64,000 bases of DNA from Pristionchus mayeri (lineage: Eukaryota; Nematoda; Chromadorea; Rhabditida; Neodiplogasteridae): contig BTRK01000004.1 of NCBI GenBank assembly GCA_036245805.1, positions 41,318,907-41,382,906 of the forward strand, given 5' to 3'. The notes under the pieces are model-generated. The model saw only the letters and a list, made by a program, of their open reading frames with translations. It was not told where the DNA came from and ran no database searches. Both the position numbers and the translations under genes were made by a program. Every line of letters starts with the position of its first letter. Position 1 is the first letter of the stretch. Of the stretch, positions 58,326 through 64,000 are shown piece by piece.

Positions 58326-59356
58326 GAGAAAGAGGTAGTGAGATAGTGTGCGCTGCGCAATCTTTTCGCAGCCATTTCCCTGAGCTATCAATTACAGTAC
58401 CCGTGCGCGTATCTCCCTTGATCTTTGATCTCCGTTTTTCAAATTTTGGCTTTCTATTGTCGTTCAAGGAATAAATCCGGATATATCTTTAGTAGACGAA
58501 GTTCATTTTCCCTTTCCTCCTCCTTTAACAGTCTCGGAAACGCTGGTCTGCATCCTAGTAATGAAGAAATTGCAGAAAGCTGATGGGAAGAGATTCGAAA
58601 CTATGCGTGCACAAAGATGAGGAGGAATCGAATGATCAAGAATTCGAAAGTCTTCGTGCATCAATTGCTCGGAGGGGCACACTGAGAAATTCGTACTGTG
58701 AAGATTCCGACGAATGTGAATGATTTAGAACATTGATTCAACCTACTAATCTACTAATTTGTGTGTACAAATCGAAAGTGTAAAACCTGAATGAATTGTT
58801 ATTATTTCAGACTTTCCAAGCATAAAATCAATCTGGAAACGAGGTTATTTGGGAGAATGTGTAACACAGATGCGAACAGCAGCTGATCATGAGAGAGAGA
58901 AATAATAGAGACAAGGGAGAGAAGTGAGAGAACGAGAGAACAACACGGGGAAGAGTCGAGAGTAGCCTGGCACAAAGGGTGGTTTGCGTGTTATCGGATG
59001 ATTTTCGCTCCGCTTTTCCGTTTTGCACTACCCTTATCAGTGTTTAGGCTTGCATCATAATTTAATCGTTCTTTATTAGATAGTTGGTCGAACTGTAATC
59101 ATATGTTCCTCATTTTCAACCCTAACCACTATTTCTCTTGAATTTCCCCCGATACTTGATGGTGATTCACATAATGCTGGCTTATGTGCATTACTTTAGA
59201 CAGAATATTTCTGGTTCGTTAATCGTTCGAAATTGCTCAAATGATTCCGTTAAGTATTGTTTACTGCTTCAGGTTTGGGAAAAAAACAATGTTGTGCTTG
59301 ATTTTATAAATTTTTGCAAAAACGTCAGAAAAGTATGAAAAATGTACAAAAGATGC

Positions 59357-59428
59357 TGACCACTGAGCGGATCGAACGCCCAACCTTTCGATCTGGAGTC
59401 GAACGCGCTACCATTGCGCCAAGCAGGA
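59357..59428 (-). tRNA. tRNA-Trp (CCA), best of three copies
   Basis: 72 bases with D arm GCGC AATGGTA GCGC, anticodon arm TTCGA CTCCAGA TCGAA, T arm GGGCG TTCGATC CGCTC and a TTTT terminator. The first two acceptor pairs are broken (TCCTGCT against AGTGGTC); the other five pair. It may be functional or a recent pseudogene. Confidence 0.6.
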
Positions 59429-59508
59429 ATGTCTCTTCCCGCGCAATGCTTCAATTTTCTCAGTTAGTGTGGATGCTAGTCATAGTTGCCCAGCACTGGC
59501 GGCGCTTT

Positions 59509-59779
59509 GTCCGTCCCCGTGCACCCATGAACCCCGGGTCATGGTCCAAAATCGATTTTTAGGTCAATAGTAGGTCAAGACTAGGTACCGTACCCAATCG
59601 ATAGTACAGTACCCCCAGATACCGTACACCACAAAGAAATAAAGTTTGTGATAATCGGGGTTACGGTAATGGTATACGGTATCTGGGGGTACTGTACTAT
59701 CGATTGGTTATTGGTACTTAGTCTTGACCTACTATCGATTTTTGGCCATGATCCGGGGTTCATGGGTGCACGGGGACGG
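59509..59779. repeat. 270-bp palindrome
   Basis: CGTGCACCCATGAACCCC and GGGGTTCATGGGTGCACG are perfect inverted ends. The inside includes GATACCGTA and TACGGTATC. A partial third end (CCCCGTGCATCCATGAACCCC) follows at about 59796. Confidence 0.8.
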
Positions 59780-60303
59780 AACACATTTATTCCATCCCCG
59801 TGCATCCATGAACCCCTGGCTGTAAAATTTCGTCCCTCGGACACACCAAACTGGACAGTAAACAAAACTGTTATCTGTTCGATGTTGTCGTCACTCCTCC
59901 CATGAATGTTTCTCTTTGTTTCCCCATGGCATCACCTCTTTGTCTGAACTGTTTACCGGCAGTAATGCATATTACGTCCTCGGAAGTGTTCCGTAAAAAA
60001 TTCTGATGGATTGTTTTTCGGTAAAAGCAACTCTAAATCCCTTCAGAATTGTGGCTCATGTTTTCAGAAAGTTTTAAATTGAATAAAGTATAGTTTTAAC
60101 TAATGCAGATAAGCAATCTCTCTCTTCATTTCCCACGCTATCGTGACCGATCAGTTGGCGAGAGAGTGTGGGAAATGAAGAGACGTGGTATCATTTCTCG
60201 AACTCTATTGTTTACCCGCAAACTTATCATTTCCCAATTCCCACCTGTGGTCACTAATCGTTCACATCTGTGGTTCCAATATTTGCAATTGTTACTAATG
60301 CAG

Positions 60304-63300
60304 CTTACCTCTACAATCTCTTACTTTTCGCAAACCTTTCCTACCAATCCTGGTCGGGATATTTTCTCCGACCGATGGCTTCGGAAGCCGCACTACTGAG
60401 TAATATCTATGATGAAGAAGCTGAGATCGAGGTTATGTCATCACTGTATAATTTCTTGAAAATTTCGAATTAGTGAAATTTGCAGGAATCGCCAGAAGAA
60501 AGCGCTTGTTGGCTCTCCAGACTGATTTTCTTCTGGCTATTTAGGCCAGTGTTCAAGGGAGCGAGGTATGTTTAGAAGTTTGTAAATTGCTTTCAAAGTC
60601 CACACTAGAGTTCGTAATTCGGGAAATCTTGTCTTCATTTATCAAAATCTCTCGGCCGGTCTAGCAATTAGAAAGTGAAACGAAGTGTCGATTACACTAA
60701 TTACTCGCTCGAATCCATACCAAACATGATGTCTTACAAAATTCTTTTGGGAATACAATCATCGAAGCGGATGTTTTGCCTATTCGACCAAAATGGAGAA
60801 GCGATTATCTGAAGAAGAGATGGAACGACGAGTGGGAGAAGACGCTTGATGGTGCCTTTTGTGTGTCGTTAGCTGATATGTGTATTTACAAGAACACTTG
60901 AAATGACAATATGGATGTAATTTAGATTTCAACAAGCGTACCGCATCTGGAAATTCAATTAGTGTTGATTCATCGAATAACAGTGATGACCTACCTTCAA
61001 TCATATTTCCACTACTGAGGATGTTCCGTTGGAAGGTTGGCTTTTTCTTGTTTCGACCTAGCGGGTGGGCGACATCATCTGCCGAATTTTCCCATTTTTT
61101 TACATTCTAAATGAACCATACTTGTATGTGCAATAGCAACGTGCTAAAGAAACAGCTCACGATATGTTTCACATTGTTATAATAAGTAAACACAATTGTA
61201 GATTTCGGTTTGGATAGGTCATACACGTCAGAAATTATAAAACACAAAATCACCAAATTGCAGATGTTATCCGTCACTGGAATGAGATTCTTCGCTGATT
61301 TCTCTCAATTTGCGAATCCGATCTTACTAAAGTTGGTTGTATCCATGTGGTAGTCCGCGCAAGAAATACTTTCAACATAATTTTCGTATTTTGTCATTTC
61401 TCTATAATTGGGATAAGTTGCATGCAAATCCATCACTATTCGATATTTCGAAATTCCAGGCTATTAATTGACTTCGTCTCCGAAGATACAACACCCATTT
61501 CGCATGGAATCGCAATCGCCATTGGAATGTTCGCATTTTCTGAGGTACATTATGTATCTACCGTGTGAATAGACAATTTTGTAATTGGTTTCCAGCCAGT
61601 GGGATGTACACAAATTACTGAATGGTTTCACACGCATCACGTATTTCTAAGAATTATGTTCTCAAAGCACCTCGCATCCCGAATTCCTAAGCCTGTCGAT
61701 ACGAACAAAACAACTATTTTTTTAGAAAAAAGAACAACTATTTTACAGACCAAGTCGATCTTCTTGAACCAATATCTAACTGTAATGATCACAACGTCGG
61801 CACAAGTGGGAAGTGTGCTAACCAATGCAGTTTACGCAAAGGTGATGCTATCATTTCTGTTCAAGAAATCTTACCTATCTTCTTTCTATGCGCAATTGAC
61901 CGAATGATTGTGTTGATAAGTGATTAGTCAAATTTCGATCTCAACTATATATACATACTATCTTGCAGGCCCTTCGTCTTTCCTCCACAGCCCGCAACAG
62001 TAAAACTGTGGGAGCGATCGTCAATTTGATGGCAATCGGTGAAGAGATCGGAAGTCAAAAAATAAAAAAAGTTGTTTATTTCAGACATTGAGAAGATGTG
62101 CAACCTGATGCCGATCACGCAACATTACTGGTCTTCACCTCTGCAGGTTCAATTATCGAATAGACTCCGATGTTTCATCAATAGATTCACCGATTCTCGA
62201 AAGATTAATGATTGTCTATTAGAAAATATATATACTTTTCGATACTATTTATGTAAAAGAATCGATATACATCAGCTTTATCGTGGGAATGATTGAACGC
62301 TAAGCACAAATCATTTCAGTTGGTCGTCGCGATGGGTATGCTGTGGTGGACGATCGGACCTTCTGCAATTGCTGGTAAATTTATCTATATTTAATTATTT
62401 TTTAAAATTATTAAGTTATTATGAAAATACCATGTTTGCACTACTTGGCATCGAAGGGGTTCGATCCTAATCGGTTACAGGAATCGCCGTAATGTTTCTC
62501 ATGGTGCCAGTGAACTATTACTGTTCGGTACGAATCAAGCACTGGCAGGTTTGAACTCTGATCTTTTTTCTATAGTTGAATCCACAGACGTTCTCATGTT
62601 GAGAAAATTGATCATACGGAAATTTTGTGGAATTCCGGCTCGTTTTCATTGTGAATACAATTCTAAGCTGGGCAGGCAGTTGCTCCTTTATCTTTGATTG
62701 TTTCAGAGCAAGCAGATGAAAGTCAAAGATGAGCGGACGAAAATATGCAATGAGGTAAAATTCAAGACATATTTATTATTTTCTGCCTAATTCACCTCTT
62801 CCAGTAACAATCTTTAAAACGTATACCAATTATATTAATGTTGAAACACATCTCATTCCGCGATTTTGTTCTTGCTGAAATATTATCTTCAACCACTAAA
62901 TATGAACTACCCCAGGTTCTGAATGGCATCAAACTCATCAAGTTGTACGCCTGGGAGGAAGCATTCGAGGAGAAAATAAACGCATTGAGAAAGCAAGAAG
63001 TATTACATTTATTTAACATTTGCTCCTTTGTTCATTCTCCATATCGTTAACGGAATATCTCTAAAAGGGCGTCGTTTTATGTTCAATTTATGATGTAACA
63101 TGACATGCATCAATGAGGTCCAGTGGGACTATTATTTCGATTTTTGCAACGGGAATGGCAACAAAATCAGCATTTTTAAACTGGATGTTAGTTAAAACGG
63201 TATTGAAACATATTCGAAAATGTAAATGTGAAAAAAAGTAATTTCCCTGCCTTCAGAGAGGCAGGTGGTATTTGACAAAATGCTTAATTTATTTCATAAT

Positions 63301-64000
63301 ATATATTTCAGGTACTATATCTGCGTCGAATCGGTCTGCTCGGTCGAATTGTCGATGCGGGAAATGCAGCGGCCCCATTTTTTGTATGTTTCAGTCGTTA
63401 ATCAAACCAAAGTGATAACAGTGATTACCAATTACATATTCTCAAGCATTCTAACCCAACAAATAAATGCTTATTCAGGTGGCAGTTGCCTCCTTCTCCT
63501 TCTTCGTTCTCTCCGACGATTCGCACGTTCTCACACCACAGATCGCATTCGTCTGCCTCACCATATTCAATCAGATACGGTACGATACCGAGGATTGAGT
63601 TATAAGCTATTTCTTATTTATTGATTAGTTTTAATTAAAACATTTCTAAAAATGATAATGACTGATTTTGAGGTTGCCGATGCGCGTCATTGCCTTGCTG
63701 ATCAACATGACAGTTCAGGTATATCCATTGCTTAATTTTATTCCTTACATTATAATCTGTTTGATGAAAAATAAAATTTAGGCGATCGTCTCCAACCGGC
63801 GACTCAAGGAGTTTATGAGTTCAGAGGAACGCGTTAGGTGAGATAATTCAATAGAGTAAATGCCGTTTTCCTTCACGTGTACAACAATCACATCAGTTTT
63901 CATTCACACAAGACGAGCAGGCACTGGTAATCGTGATAAATCAATGATTGATGATGGAACTGTGAAACTTATAGCTTACTATGAATGGTTTCCATGATTT
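60304..64000 (+). CDS. ABCC (MRP-type) transporter, 5' half, runs off the window
   Basis: MRP-type ABC transporters export conjugated organic anions across membranes. Exons include 60304-60431, 60486-60565, about 60750-60848, 60931-about 61043, 61264-61331, 61460-61544, 61807-61841, 61969-62038, 62085-62146, 62320-62374, 62481-62548, 62707-62754, 62916-62999, 63312-63383, 63479-63579, 63673-63718 and 63782-63837. From 61969 onward every phase agrees. Signature pieces: SPEESACWLSRLIFFWLF (linker into TMD1), NPILLKLLIDFVSED, ALRLSSTARNSKTVGAIVNL with MAIDIEKM, LNGIKLIKLYAWEEAFEEKI, VASFSFFVLSDDSHVLTPQI and RLKEFMSSEE. The first nucleotide-binding domain should follow to the right. Exons around 60750, 61040 and 61590 are not fixed, and the start codon was not found. 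Confidence 0.85.

Larger units (their letters stand above)
57860..60303. other. Divergent gap with tRNA-like sequences and a palindrome
   Basis: It lies between the minus-strand P2X7-domain gene and the plus-strand ABC transporter. It should contain the transporter's first exons (membrane domain 0), but I could not fix them; candidate hydrophobic frames near 60103-60300 are unproven. Confidence 0.4.

Overview
The window looks like nuclear DNA of a nematode, most likely a diplogastrid such as Pristionchus. The reasons are many short exons with TTTCAG-type acceptors and GTGAGT-type donors, a nematode-style F-box gene, a secreted VWA plus C-type-lectin gene, mariner and Merlin transposons, and very many palindromic TA-flanked repeats. 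The genus is an inference; no ribosomal or mitochondrial marker is present.

Layout. 1-8520 (+): 3' part of a long helical-repeat (PPR-like) protein gene whose start lies off the window. 9225-9874 (+): a short three-exon reading frame split by a palindromic element. 10769-28490 (+): a 23-exon gene whose exons match the small-nuclear-RNA transcription factor ICE2/NARG2 from the N-terminal helical region to the C-terminal domain. Its introns hold a 4.2-kb nested palindrome, two mariner copies in opposite orientation and several other palindromes. 28491-30117: no gene seen. 31793-30118 (-): a six-exon F-box gene. 32690-33293: a palindrome. 33713-34489: two weak coding candidates. 37215-34633 (-): a decayed locus made of a duplicated membrane-anchor exon, a phosphatidylinositol-transfer-protein relic with frame breaks, and unknown exons. 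39956-45125 (+): a complete VWA plus C-type-lectin gene with small palindromes in its introns. 45281-49860: a large palindrome interrupted by a Merlin-family transposon with a clear 8-bp target duplication. 50726-51640 and 57357-59428: tRNA-Trp-like and other tRNA-like sequences. 52302-55654 (+): a kelch-like gene. 56997-55883 (-): a THAP-domain gene. 57859-57125 (-): a short protein made almost entirely of the P2X7 intracellular zinc domain. 60304-64000 (+): the 5' half of an ABCC/MRP transporter, running off the end.

The host genes ICE2, F-box, lectin, P2X7-domain and most of ABCC keep splice phase at nearly every junction. The transposase and PITP copies carry single-base frame breaks. The breaks therefore look like real decay of non-essential copies rather than general sequence error. 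Exon limits were read by eye from splice signals and phase and should be treated as predictions.
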